Shown: piece after piece, positions 1-13,700 of the stretch
Numbering within the stretch: the first letter of the stretch is position 1
Layout: each line of letters starts with the position of its first letter
Origin: Heterobilharzia americana
Taxonomy: Eukaryota; Platyhelminthes; Trematoda; Strigeidida; Schistosomatidae
Length of the DNA stretch: 64,000 bases
Assembly: GCA_944470555.2 (NCBI GenBank)
Contig: OX104127.1
Location: 32,627,661 to 32,691,660 of the forward strand
Direction of reading: 5' to 3'
Program-made: the position numbers and the translations under genes
Notes under the pieces: model-generated
Told to the model about the DNA's origin: nothing
Seen by the model: the letters and a program-made list of their open reading frames with translations, nothing else
Databases searched by the model: none

Positions 1-1596
1 GGTAGCAAGAAAATGGGCAAAAGTTGGCACAAATAAACTATGATTATCAACTATTCGGCCGTACTAAAGCCTACAAGTACGCTTATGACAAGTAACTCAT
101 CTGTCGATCTGGTAACTTTTAATGTTTCTTATGATATTTCACTTCCTATATATATTTCTGAATGCGAAAAGTAAACCAACCAGTGGTCAGGATATCTTCT
201 ATAACTTATGGTGATTATATAGTCAACTTTTTTTATGTCTGGCTATATTTCATTCACAATTATTAACCTCTTCGAGAATAAACTCCAAATTTTCTCGCCA
301 CTTCTAGTTAGTTTAATAGGCGTAGCTCAGCGTCTAGGTACATAACCAGTAAAGGTGGTCCATAAATCTTTGTCATTTGTCACTAAAAAGTCATGGAAAC
401 ATTGACAAAAATATCAGTAAACCTGCCAATTAAAGCGGATGGCTTATTTTCAGTCATTGGAGTTGATTAATCCTTTGTAATTCTTATACTCGTATAGATA
501 TCTCAGAGTAGTGATAATTTCTGTTTTCAACCTTTCAGCATTCTGTATATTTTGAAGTGAGGAAAGCAAAATCAGACGTTTAGTGACATTAATTCATATT
601 GATACAAACCCTTAACAAGTTGATGGTTAGATGAACTACATAGATTTTTAAACTAAGAATGATATAATTTTAAAAAAAAGAAAGAACAGCAATATATGAT
701 AATGATCACAGCTCTTTCGTGACCATTTAGTTCAAGACTGAAGTATAATTTACCATTTTAATTTGTCAACATTTTATGTTCAGACATATTTGAATTTATT
801 CAATTGATCTTTGAGAGGGAGGATTGTACGAATTGATTAGTTTAAAAGTAGTTTTCATCTTACCTGTTTACTGGAGAACGTTTGAAAGACTGTTAGCTTT
901 ATAAATCTGTTTTATTTAAGTTTGAAACTTCGCAGCAGTAACCAGCACCAGTTCTCTTAGGGATCGCATCAGTATTCATCTACCGGGTTGAAGCCTAATT
1001 GCTCACTTTTTCCACTTTATATCAATTCACACTATAGAATGAATACCATCCTAGAATATAGGTTGAAACGCATCCTGAAAGCTGACTTGGTGAACTCCAC
1101 AGGTTGTTGCTCATCATCAGAGCTTCTGGAAATCCATCTGGACTATTCGAACTGATAAGTTAGGAGTGAAGGTAGATGGTCAGTGATAACGTTGGGTATT
1201 GATCTCGAAAATTTGTGAATCGAATGAAATCAGAAAACGTGAACTTATAAATTCTAACCCAGTAGCTGAATGCTTCTGTGTTCACCACAAGAACTGATGG
1301 TCCTAGACAATATCTCATGAAGTTGAGGTTATGCATCGCTGTGGAGTACCTAATTGGGAGGAAGAAGCCCTCCTGTACTCTTAGTCTTGTATTAGTTTGC
1401 CAGCTGAAGTTAACCTGCAATGCAAATTAATTTCCAATGCATGAAATACTACTTATTGTATAGTGATTATCGAACGTAAACTATGGATTAAATCAATGTT
1501 GTGGAGATAGAATTACATCACATAAATAAGTTGACACTTTGAGAAATACGTAAGTGATGAGTTTTAAAACTCAATATATTGTTAATTTAGAAATAC
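1..1596. other. Probable LOXL intron sequence, nothing recognised
   Basis: A+T-rich sequence between the left edge and the catalytic exon. No LOX exon with a GCWD or DCQW motif was found on the minus strand. An 86-codon open frame at 1160-1420 (minus) has no recognisable domain. Confidence 0.4.
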
Positions 1597-1766
1597 CTTG
1601 TGTTCCTTTGCTATCAACAACGTTGCTACAACGGAATTTAGGCGCCACTCCTGATTTGCATAGGTTGTCTTCCAAACAGAAGCTTGCTTTATGTCCGACT
1701 GCAACTAACCTTTTTTCTGTGTCCACGACTTCATAGCGTGAAAATACTTTCATGCTATGATAGTGC
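1597..1766 (-). CDS. LOXL: LOXL-like gene catalytic exon: HYHS copper ligands and LTQ lysine segment
   Basis: 170 nt from acceptor tttcttcag to a probable donor CAAG|gtattt. The first base completes an Arg-type codon (phase 2), then HYHSMKVFSRY follows, the second half of the copper motif WxWHxCHxHYHS. Next is VAVGHKASFCLEDNLC; the Lys in GHKAS corresponds to the one that forms lysyl tyrosylquinone in family members. CSNVVDSKGTQG aligns with the CANFGDQG segment, where family genes also have an intron. Odd point: the usual SMEVF is SMKVF. The Tyr partner of the quinone should be encoded further left, outside the window. Confidence 0.8.
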
Positions 1767-4700
1767 CTGAAGAAATAATCGAAAAAACTTCTCTGATTAT
1801 TTCAAAAATTCCAATCTAATGGACTAATAAAGGCTTCGTTATGCTATATGTTTTAATCATTCATAAACCTTCGATAACACGGTAGTTACAATAAAAAATC
1901 TTCTGTTTGTGGCTACGAGACATATACATGTAAGCAAAACAGGACAAAAATATATAAAACATGATATTTACTCGAAAGTCCAGGCAAAATAAAACTACAA
2001 ACCTGACACATGAAAATGGTGGGCATTTCATTTTGACTTATCAATCATATTTGTCAACAAGAAGATGGTCTTTGAGTATATGCTCAGCCCTGTTTGCCAA
2101 GACAATATTTGGGTGCTGTACTTTTAAATATCCAAGCATCAAATAATTGAAATACGAGAACATACGAGTGAGTCATAGAGTGCTCCATACTACCCTTAGC
2201 CCTACTTCGTAGCTGGCAAAGCATATTAAAATATCAAAAATTATTTATCCGTAGATGAAATTAGCACAATCGTACTCTGACTTTCGTGTAACTTGATCGG
2301 AATACTGATTGCTTATAATTGCTTCTTTCATTTCACTACAGTTTATCAGCCTCATCATGTCTGTTATCTTATTATTCACGATAGGTATCTGGTTTTCTGA
2401 CTTCCTGTTTACGAAGAGAATTGGGATAAGCAACCTTTTTGTGCAGTTCTAATTTATGCTTTGAGATAATCATCTGACTTGTTTTTTTATTGGCCAACAA
2501 CAGAATTAAACGTGTACATTTCTTCTTACTTGTCAGTGGGATGTTTATTCATCCTAGTAAGTATTTATGTTTCAACTTAGACTCGAAATCAGTGCCTCCT
2601 GGTTTCCGCTGCTACCTACTACCAAGTCAGACCTATGTCTGATTGTAGGTAATATCCAGTCATATGCATAAGAATCTCAATTATCAAAAGAAAGTGACGA
2701 CTTCATCACTGGAAACGATGAAAATTTTTAATGATTATCTTACTACTATTTGTTGACGTGCTTGTAGCTTCCTATTGTTTTATTGGATCGATTTGTTAGG
2801 CATGGATTCCTCTACTAGTCACAACCAAGTAAATTATCATAATAAATATTCAGGTAATATCGAGGTATCCGCATAGGAGGCCATTTGCGAATAGAGATCA
2901 AACAATTCGATCCAGTAAAACAAAGGGAAATTACAAGCATATCAGCAAATAGTAATAACTAATACCCGTTGTAGAAGAGGTTACTATCGTGCCACAGTGA
3001 CCTAGTGGATAGCACCTTGGCATTTGAAGCGATAGGTAAAAGATTCCGATCTCAATGGGAACAACACTCACTGGGCTGCATATAAATCCAGCTGACGAGT
3101 CGCAAATAGGAGGAAACTCATGTCTTGGATTCCTCTGCTAGCCACAACCAAGTAAATTACTTTATTTATTCAACCGTATGAAAGAACAACGTTTCTGGGT
3201 TTTGCTACCTATTTGAGAACTAGTAAGTAGTTTGGAATAGCAAGGAAGAGAGTGGCTGTAGCCTGCAGTGATATACGAATGTGCTTATACTAACAGCACT
3301 AAATCTCAAAATGAACATTTTCTGATGGATTTGTTGATAAAACAAAATTCTTAGAAGAACACAATGCACACTTTAGCATGGAATTCACTTCCATATTAGA
3401 TTGTTTCTTCGATGTAGTGAACAGTGATAGTACATTTTTTACCATTTAGCTTTTAGAGCAGAACTCATTGCTTATAATCACCACCTAGGAGTGACTTAAA
3501 AGGTCACCCTGGCATCTGTTTCGGTATCTTGGCTGGGAAGGTAGCTTCCCATAATATAAAGAAAGGTAATTCTTTGTCTCATCAGTTTTCCGGGTAGCCT
3601 TTGAAGTCACTCTCATCCCGTAAACTATGCTGTATCATTGTGCGCCATACTAAATAAGTATCCTCATATGAGGTTATACTTTACTACAGTGCTAAATTTT
3701 ACTCCTACATCAGGGAGTTCGATGTTCTATAACAAGTCTACCCTTACTGTTTTAGTTGTACATGATAAATTCCATAGTGAAATAGTATTCTGGAACTTAC
3801 AGATAGACTATATGTGCTAGTTGTTCCTGTTGTTGTGTTTTCTCTTAGCTAGTATTTTTGTTTCACTGCAAAATAAGTTTGAAGCTTTTCTCAAGAAATT
3901 AGATGTCAAATTCCTTAAGAGGTAACATGTAAGACAGTCCTACAGGAGGTTAGTCGCGGCCCGAACAGCTCAGTGGTGAAGTCGCTGACTACAACACTGG
4001 TGATGTGGGTTCGAATCCCAGGCGGGACATCAGTTCCGTCGAGGTTACAGATACGCCTTGCTGGCGACTGCCAAAAAGCACGGAACCTAGGTCCAGGGCT
4101 TCCTGCCGATTGCCTCCAACCAACTATCAGACAACATATTTATGAAATAAGAAGAGTAAAATTTTTAACATATTAATGTTGGTCTTATTTGTAGTTCGCA
4201 GCCTCCTACGATCACATATTTAGAAAAATTTATCTAACTTTTCTTTCTGGGATTTGATTGATATTGGAGTAAAAATATCCTATCTTTGTTGTATTATAAG
4301 TAAGTTTTTGGCTGCCTATATTCACGTATATTAACAATTAAGACATATTGTAAATATAATGCGTTGGTTTAAAATTAATATATTCATATCTTATCAAGTT
4401 TATTCCATTAGGAACACATGACCTCCTGATTAACGGTGAACATGTGCATATTAGGTACCAAAGTATTGTAATTATTCATCATTGTTCTCATTCTAAGTGT
4501 TTGTGTTCTCTAGCAAGACTTAATTTTGCTTATATGAGGTTCATCGATGGAGACAGATGGACCATGTTAATTAGTTTGTTGGAATCAGTCAGCAGGAAAA
4601 CTTTCACCTCGGTTTTGTACCTGTTGGCAGTCGTCAGCAAGGCGTATCTGCAACATCAACGGAAATGATGTCCCCTGTGAAACTCAAACCCCTGTCACCC

Positions 4701-7700
4701 AGCTTTGCGGTCAGTAACGGTACTACTCAGCTGTTTGGGCTACGATTGGCTTCTTCTAGGACTGAATTAAATACATTAATTGGTCGCTGTAGAGCAACCA
4801 ACTGTGTCAGCACTGAAGAGTAGATAACATGAAATTATTTATTCTTCAGCGACCAATCAATACGAAAATGGACCATATCGCTGTCGGCTATCCCTGCAAT
4901 GGGTAGATCGAAGATTATCCATCTAGAACACTTACTTGGAGAATGATAATGCGTTTATTTGACCGTGACTGCCTACGCTTAAATAAATATACAAAAGTTA
5001 CAAAAGCAAGACCATTCCAAGCGCATTTTGATACTGAGAATACTGAGGGTGCCTCTAGTGTGGTGCCAGCCAAACAGCTACCGGGACAAAACAAGGTCAC
5101 TCATCGTGAAGAATGTTGGAGTCATCTTCAGTCTGTTGTGAAAACAGCGTTAAAGACCGTAACTGATCCATAGAAAAAAGCGTAACAAGTGGTCAAACGA
5201 TCTCAGCATCTGAATTAATGAATGCATTTGAACGCATTTGTGCAGGCTCTGAGAACAGTGAAGAGTCGAAGTAACTGAAGTATAGGCTGATGAAAAGTTT
5301 ATGCAATCACCATGAGCACTGGTGGGTGGTGAAAACTAAACATATGGAGAAAGCAGCGATGATAGGTAAAAATAGAAAGTTATTTTGACTTATCAAGTAA
5401 ACTGGGGCGTAAATGTCAACGTTTATTTAGACTATAGCAGAGAAGGATGAGTTTGGAATTCCCTCGCAGAGGAGACAACTGGAAAGATGATTGAAACAAT
5501 TAATGGACTTTCAGCCTTTATTGCTTTGCTCGCTATCCAAGCGACTTTTGAGTGAAACACCAAAATTAGCCCGCTAACTTTCGCTGAAGCTGAGAGGGTT
5601 GTAAGTAACCTGAGTAGAGAAAGGGCATGACAGCCAGACGGAATAGTATCGGAGGTTTTTAACGATGGTGGTCATGAATTATTAGTCAAGTTGACCAGAT
5701 CATGGGAATCAAATTGAACCCCTTTAACTGAGCTCAATCAATGATTGTCCCAGTCTTCAAGAAAGGAGGCAAGTTCTCTTGTGACGGTAATCACATGAAA
5801 ATAAGTCTGACTAGCTTATTGTTTAAGATAATTGATTCTGTAATCACTGGGTATCTAAGGGTAGTGTGGGAGCAACAAATTTGAGGAAATCAGGCAGGTT
5901 TCAACCATTGTCATCAGTGTTTCGACCAGATCTCCACTTTTGAGGAGCTTACTGGGCTCAGGCTCACTTACTGGCACCTAAAACTAGCTGTATTTCTTCA
6001 CCTAACGCTGGTATTCTAACCCGTTGGTCAACAGGTCTTATGGCATTTTCTCTCACCTAAATGGATGCCGAGTAACTACGTCACTCTGTTGCAGGCTCTG
6101 TATTTCAATACCTATGGGCGCATCAAAGTTTTTGTTGTGGCATTAGGTAAGTCATTTACGTCCGTCAGGGATATCCATTCTCTTCATTCTTATTTAATTT
6201 TATTAAAGAAATGCTTATTGAAGTATTCTTCGCCCCAGTTGACTTCACAATGATTCATCTTCTCATAGGTGAATCCTTATTAGACCTAGAGTACGTAGAT
6301 GAAATATTTCTGGTAGGTGAAGATGCTGACAAGATAGTGAGTCTTCTGGATACTTGGAATGCCGATTGAAAAGTGTTTGAGATGCGTTTTTCACCATCCA
6401 TATTCAAACCGTTGCTCCACTACTGTTCTGTGTTACCACCGCATCTACAGATATCGAGTGAAATGGTTGAGCGCGTTGAATACTTCACTTACCTGGGAAG
6501 TCGGATCAGGCTTAGTGAGTCTGTGGGCAACAAAATTTCTGCACGGATACAAAGGACTCGCTTTACTTTTACCAATGTACACCATTTATGACGCCACCGT
6601 GATATGGTATTACCTGCTATGTCTCGATTATACTGCGCTTCAGTCCACTCTGTTCTACTATTTAGCTGTGAAACATAAAAAAGATGAGAAGCCCTTCAAT
6701 CACTTTTGCCTTCGCAGCATGGACCATTTGTCTTCCAACCACCATATCAGTGACTTAGAAGTCAGGAGTACATTTGTTGCTAAAAGAGGAGAGTTAGTTG
6801 GTGAGGCTGTGAATCTTCATCGACTGAATTGACTAGAATGTGTTACGCATGCTTAGTTGCCTGCTACCGGATCGCATATCCTTAGTTGAAGTAGGTCTAT
6901 CCTGGGAAAAGATTAGAAGCTGCCGTAATAAAACATGGCATCAGCCCTAGAACTATATGACCAGCTGATCTAATCATAATAGGCTAATGTAGATTTTCTG
7001 CTTGGGGTCCATATGACAAGTAATATCTGCGGTAGGAAACTATGGGATATTTAGCTTAGAATCGGCCCAAGAAACACAGATACATCCACCTATTATCTTT
7101 CTCTTGAACGTCATACCGATTTTCCTTACTATTTTACTTCTTGTTTTCTTTTGACGACTTCCTACCAGTTTGATTACTTTCTCCTTTATTTCTCTGTCTT
7201 CCTCTAGGTGCCTCCTACCCCAATGGGTTGATATGAGGTATGGCGTCCTGGATCGTTGTGTAATAATGTTGGATCCCATGTCGATGACAACTGACAAGCT
7301 GTGGACAGGCTGTCTGTCAAAATTCAACTGAAGCCTACTACATTTATGGTGTTCATACATTCTTTTGCAATTAGATATTTCGCATAATTTTTTCCACCGC
7401 ATGATGAATAACAGAACAATGCTGTTTCTTAAATTTATCTTCAGTATTCATTTCTCAAATTCAGATTATCCAATGAAGAATATAGGTCGCCACCTTGAAA
7501 CACATTTGAGGGATAAAAAAATTCAGTATCAACAATTTGTTTACTCACATATGACATGCATGCCATTCCCAGTTATCTGGATGTTCTAATGGTCGAAAAA
7601 CTTCATTTCCAGCATTTTCAATGATTGATGAGAATCTCATCAGGGTTCTAGTCATCCATGTATAATTATCTGAATTTCAGCAATAATAGTTAATAAAAAT

Positions 7701-10700
7701 GAATATGAAATAAGCTCTGTTTACTAGTGATGGATAAAAATACAGTTGTATTAATTTTGTAGAATATTAACTCAAAGTAATCTAATGATCAGGCTCTAAT
7801 GAGACTGAGGTAACTACATTAGTATACAACGGTCAGAAAGAGATTCTTAATTATTGTCACTCTCAGTTCTCAAGGAGATTAATGTGCCCTCAAACATTCT
7901 GTTCCATTTCAATCAGGGCTCAAGGTAGAAGATTTGACTTAGTTATTTGAACTCCAAATTGAGCCTCATGGCATCCCCCGACAAGTGTCCAACATGGAGC
8001 GCAAAAGTTCACGAAGTTAGGCTACTAAGCATTCTGAATACATTCAACAACTCGGTGAATAGAATCAGTTTGTCACAGAAAATGTAAATATCATGGTAGT
8101 TGTAACATCGTGATTAATTTGTGCCTTTTTTTAAATAACGTAAAATATCGGGTCTAACTAGTGTAACAGTTACACTGCAACCACCTTTTTTAAAGTTAAT
8201 AGAATACTGAAAACGTTTCCCATAAGATGTCATTATGAAGAGATAAGCTGGATCTAATTTGACTTCAGTCACATTGTATTTCGAAAGCCACGAAACATGC
8301 TCGTTATCTGAAGATAATAAATTTGATTATAGCATCAATAATTTGTAATGTATAAAACACGATTAGCATTAATTCCAAAACTATTTCTGAAAACAGCAGA
8401 GTGTTAGTGTACAGTTATACGTTTAATTGATAATGTACCAAACGTAAATTTTTGTTCACAGTTAAGTTAACTCAATGGTGCAATCCTCAGTCATACTCTT
8501 TATAAGCTTCATTCATTTAGTCTCTATAGCAGTGTTACTGCCTAGGTATTCCGTGTGCGTTAAACCGCTACAGATGCATTCATCACCAGTATGTTATGAT
8601 ATTTTCGAGAGTGATCGTGGTCATAAAATAACGTTTACCTAGGTAGGTTTAGTGCAGGAACAAACTGCTTCCGAACACATAAAGGTGGCTTTAATCTACC
8701 TATGGCTATCGCTTCTGCAAATCTCAGTACACGTCCCTGACTGTTCCTCCATAGAACTTTGAGAGTTGTTTCAATATCTGTTTTGAAGTCACTTAGATAC
8801 ATGTTCTTCCATCCTCAGCTGCATAACTCAACTACTCCTCTCTATGAGTGTTTGTCCACACAAATATGTGAACAGGTAAACAGAATGGGATGTGATGCAA
8901 TCATTTATAGCAATAATTAGGTTTGTGATGTAGCATGTGTTTTGTGCAAGTCATCTAGATTGCGGTTACCTACTTGAGTATACTAGTCATGCTTAGAGTC
9001 AAGTCAGATTTATCCAAACGAGAGAAATGGTCGACGGAAATTCGGTCAACACTCAGAACTAGGCAACATCAAGTCATTTTCTCTACAATGAACAGTCATT
9101 GTATCTAATCTAGTTCTAATGGAGGTCAATCACTACTCGAATAGCTCAGTGGTAAATTCTTTGAATGCCACACTGTGTGACGCGGGTTTGAATCTGAGAG
9201 TTGAAATCAGTTCCTAAGAGGTTGCAGATGCTCCTTGCTAACGAGTATTGAAAAGTACAGATCCTGCCGATTACATACAAGTAACTTACAGGTGTAATCA
9301 TAATTTTTTAAACCTTATCTTTCTGACTACATATTGCTCAAACAATTTAATGAAGTGTCGCAATCCTTTTTACTGCAACCCATCCATTCAAATGTTTTTC
9401 GTTTTACGAAATCGTGCATGAATAATTGAAATCGGAAGTTATGAAGCTTAAATACATATATTCATGCTTTATGTTTGTTGTCATTTATTTCTCCTTTTTG
9501 GTGCACTCAATTCTTCAATTCCTACAATTCTGCTGTCAGTAAAACAATGGATAGAACAGGATAAAAAGTCTCCGGATCTCGTTTTAATGACATTCTTACA
9601 AACTCATTTCCATTTGACTAGGATAAATATGTAACAAATTTGTCCTGGTCCGTACTTTCATTCCATCTGAAAGAGGCATCTTCTCTTGAATTTAATTTTT
9701 CAGCTCAACATACGAAAATTTCTGATTTGAATATTGATGCTAAGTTTAAAAAATCTCTATGATCACTTCAGTCCTCTCGTTCCAGCATTTCCTCAGTTAA
9801 CCAAACTTGCTTAATGACTGAATTTGTCGATGTTGCTCATCATTTCCATAGTTCAGAACCAAGACAAAGCATTTTGAATTCCATCACTTCAAATCTTTGA
9901 AAGAATTACGAAGCAGATCTTTCATAATTATCCTCAAACTCGATATGGGATTAGGTGTTGCTGTGATGAATAGATGTGACTATATGAACAAAATGTTATT
10001 TATCCTCAGTGATGAAAACAAATTCAAGGCTGATGTCTTATTAGAAAATTGGAAGTGAAAGTAAGTGCCAATTTAGTAAAACCTTTGAATATGCATGCTA
10101 TAAGCAAAGAGGAACTTAATTCATTGAAACCAAAGGAATCTGAATTTCCGAATTATTATGGATTACTTAAGATTCAGAAAACTTGTAATCCCTTATGTCC
10201 TACGTTGTCTGTTTATTTTTCTACACAAAGTGTCGAAATGGTTGGTGGAAATGTTAAGTCTACTATGTGACGAATTCTGTAGGTTTGCATTGGAAGATAC
10301 TTTTGAACTTATTGACAGTCTTAGTTACATGAAACTTAAACACAAGACTATCTACTCATCTGATATAAATTATTCATTTACTAACATGCCTTTGTCCAAA
10401 ACTATCAACATTTCCGTTGACTACATCTGCTCTAGCGACCTTCCTCCTTCAGTCGCTCCAACTTTTTGATGGAAATATTATTCCTATTTACTGATAAAGT
10501 TTATTTCAAATTTGGAGGTGAACACTTTCTGCAAGTTGATCTCGTACATATAGAAAGTCCCTTAGGACTATAACTAGCTGATATATGTATCATGTATCGA
10601 AAATCTGGCTGCTGTTTTCATAACTTAAGTTCCTTTTAACAAGATATATGTTGATGACATCATACTGATTTGTGAAAAAAAGAGTATATGGTTTGGTTAC

Positions 10701-13700
10701 TAAAAAGAAAACACTGTGTAAAATCATATCTCCCTGACATGTGAGAAGGAGAAAAATCATCATCTGTCATTCTTAGATGTACTCCCTGGTCGAGGAGATA
10801 GTTCAGTAGGACAGCTATTTTACTAAAAACTTATTTAGCTAGGAGATTATCTGAATTATGACAGATTTTGTTCGATCCAGTAAAGGCGAAATGTAATAAG
10901 GTGGTGATTTGATGGTATAAAACTGTACATCACATCCGAGAGTTGAAGATATCAGATTAATGACCAAAATACTCTCTGAAAACAGATATGAGTTGTATTT
11001 TCTAAACCGTTTTAGAAGTAAGCTAACAATGAGGTAAACTCTGCACTAGGCTCCTGTCCATACGAAAGGGAGTCGAATAGTATGATTTTGAGCCAGGGGT
11101 TAAAATCTACCATTGCTATATCACATTATATAGCTAAAGTTATCATTGTAGAAAAGACCAAATACATGCTTCCTCACAAACATTAACACTGCACAAATGA
11201 TTACGTCCCATCGCACTCTGTTTACCGGTTCACATATGTGTGTGGACAAACACTCATAGAGAGGAGTAGTTGAGTTATGCAGCTGAGGATGGAAGAACAT
11301 GTATCTAAGCGACTTCAAAACAGATATTGAAACAACTCTCAAAGTTCTATGGAGGAACAGTCAGGGACGTGTACTGCGATTCGCGGAAACGATAGCCATA
11401 GATAGATGGAATCAACCTCTGTGTGTACGGAAAGAATTTACTTCTATAGTCCCAAACGATAGGTGATACCTTGACAGGGTCGGTGGGCTTCTATATCACA
11501 ATCACTCAGTTGTCTACGCTAGTTGGAACATACCACAATACCGGACAGGTCTTTTGAATAGTCGTAGGTCGAAAGGCAGTTACCACTGAAGTATAAATCA
11601 TTATGATTATTTGATCCTTGGGTTCCTAGTGGAACATAGGGCTTCAGTAACACATCTCCATTTCACTCTCTTCTCTGAAATCTTTCCAACCTCGCACCAC
11701 CACTGCATGCAAACAAGCTTTCATTTCTTCCTCACACCATCTCCTCCATGTCACCCACGGATGCCAAACCCATCGTTTCCCCTTTGGCTTCCACTCGAGG
11801 GCCTGGAGCATGATATCCCCAATCGGTCTTCTCAATGCATGCCCAATCAATCTCCACTTTCTTCTGCATATTTGTTGAGTGATGGGTTCTTGATAACTTA
11901 GTTCGTTGCCAGCCAGCCAGAGTTCCTTGTTGCTTAATCTTTCTGGCCATCTGATTTTCAGTGTCAGTATCGAGTGAGCGTAGGCAGCAGCAGCTGTTGA
12001 TAAATGTCTGTAGTTTGTTGGAAATGCTTTTCGTGATGCGCCAAGTCTCTCAACCACCACACAGAAGCACTGACGTGACTGACGTTAGCGTTGAAAATCC
12101 GGATGTTGTTCACGCGTTATGCTGAGTGTAGTGCAGTGCAGTGCAGTAGATCTCCACACTGGTTTCAGATTAATGCAGGAAGGCCTGTCTTGCTGTCCTT
12201 CCAATCCTGGCTTTGACATCCTCATTGTGCCACCTCCTGTAGTTGGAACGATGCTGCCTAGGTAGGTGAAGGAGATTACTTCCCTCAGGTTTCTCCCCTT
12301 GATGGTGATTGGTGCTTATTGTTGTTGTCTTCGTCGTCGGTTGGGTATCTTCATCACCTCTTTCTTCACTACCTTCACTTGAAGTCCATTCTTCGCTGCC
12401 TCGCACCTTCTGTCAACTTCTTGGTTTTTGCCTGTAGATCTTCGAGTTTGTGAGACAAGATATGAGACATAAATCATCGGTGAAATCCAAATCTTCTAGG
12501 CTCTTTTCATGGTTCAAGCAGCGTATGTTCCTCTTCTCGCTCCTCACAGTTGTCTCTTGCATGATCCGGTCCAGTCCAGTCCAGTCCAGTCGATCACAAT
12601 CAGGAAGGCCATCGGTGATAGTAGGCGTCAGCCTTGTCTTACTCCTTCTTGTCTTCACTTCGAAGGCATTATTAGTCTGAGTTTTCAATTGTCAATCACT
12701 TGGCATGTAGCATCATATGGCATATGGCTGCTGTTGAATGAAGTTGATAAAGATTTGTGGCACTGAAACCGTAGTGTTGAAGCAGCAGCTGCCAAATTAC
12801 TTCTCGATCGACACTGTCGAAGGCCTTTTCAAAATCGATGAAGTTGAGGTAGAGATCCTGTTGACTGCCACTCTACGCTCTGTTCTATAACGATGCGTAG
12901 CGATGCAATTTGATCCGCACACGATTTGTTCGTCCTAAAGCCAGCCAGCCTGTTCTAGTCGTAATTTTGAGTACAGAGAATTGTTTAGTCTCTCCAGGAT
13001 GACACGGACTAATATTTTGATTGGGGTGGACAGCGGCATGATTCCTCGCCAGTTCTTGCAAAGAATTAGATCTCCCTACTTTGGGAGTTTGATAAGGTGG
13101 CCCTTCTTCCAATCAATCGACAGGTACCTTTCCTTCCTCCCTTGCATCGTTGCAAACATTCTGAAGTAGTGGTGTGAGCGTGTCTGCTGTTGTCTCTGCA
13201 TCTGTTTCCAGTGCTTCTGGTGGAACTCCATCTGGTTGTGCTGCTTTCCTGGATTTCAGTAACTTTATGGCGTTCAGGACGTCACATATGTTTTTGTCGA
13301 AGGGCTTGTGTTCACTGGTAGTATAAACTGATACACTATAATAAGGGTCTGAGAGCAAATTTATGCTATCGGCTGTGGTGTCACAGCAGTGAGTTGTTTC
13401 CTTTAGACAATCAGCAGTGTTACGCTGATGCTGCCTTATCTGTGGGAAGGTGGGATTAGAGAAGGTTAGCTGTGGAAATAGCACACTATTCCCTATCCCA
13501 CGATCTTCCGGTGCCCTAGGTATGAGTTGTCTCTATCTGCTAGGACAATCAAATCGCACACCGTTTATTCTGAAAACTTTGTGTGACAGACCTGAATCAG
13601 ATACCCCATGAACTCTGTGGTCGTACAAATCACTTTCTCTTTCTGACAGCTTAAGAATATTTAGCTTCCCATCATCTAGGAAGCCGGGATGTTTCAACCA

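Larger units (their letters stand above)
11597..13320 (-). mobile_element. SR2-like (RTE-type) LINE, copy A, 5' truncated and degenerate
   Basis: The 3' end is at 11597, with a short A/T-rich tail. Going 5' on the minus strand it reads the WPERLSNKELW and RRKWRLIGHALRRP tail and LDFTDDLCLIS (the RT catalytic FTDD block, about 12470-12500). LNAIKLLKSRKAAQPDGVPPEALETD, in pieces, is at 13180-13270. Many frameshifts. It has pentanucleotide expansions relative to copy C (near 12127 and 12567). Homology stops near 13320, so the endonuclease half is missing. Confidence 0.8.

Noticed and set aside
1160..1420. 86-codon minus-strand frame as a further LOXL exon
   Set aside because: No GCWD, DCQW or later lysyl oxidase motif and no suitable acceptor at phase 1.
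4008..4018. Possible tRNA gene at the perfect B box
   Set aside because: No acceptor or anticodon stem closes around it and the body recurs in other copies, so it is a tRNA-derived SINE.
7040..7402. 120-codon minus-strand frame as the missing LOXL exon
   Set aside because: No WxWHxCH motif, no RRLLRF-like segment and unsuitable splice borders.
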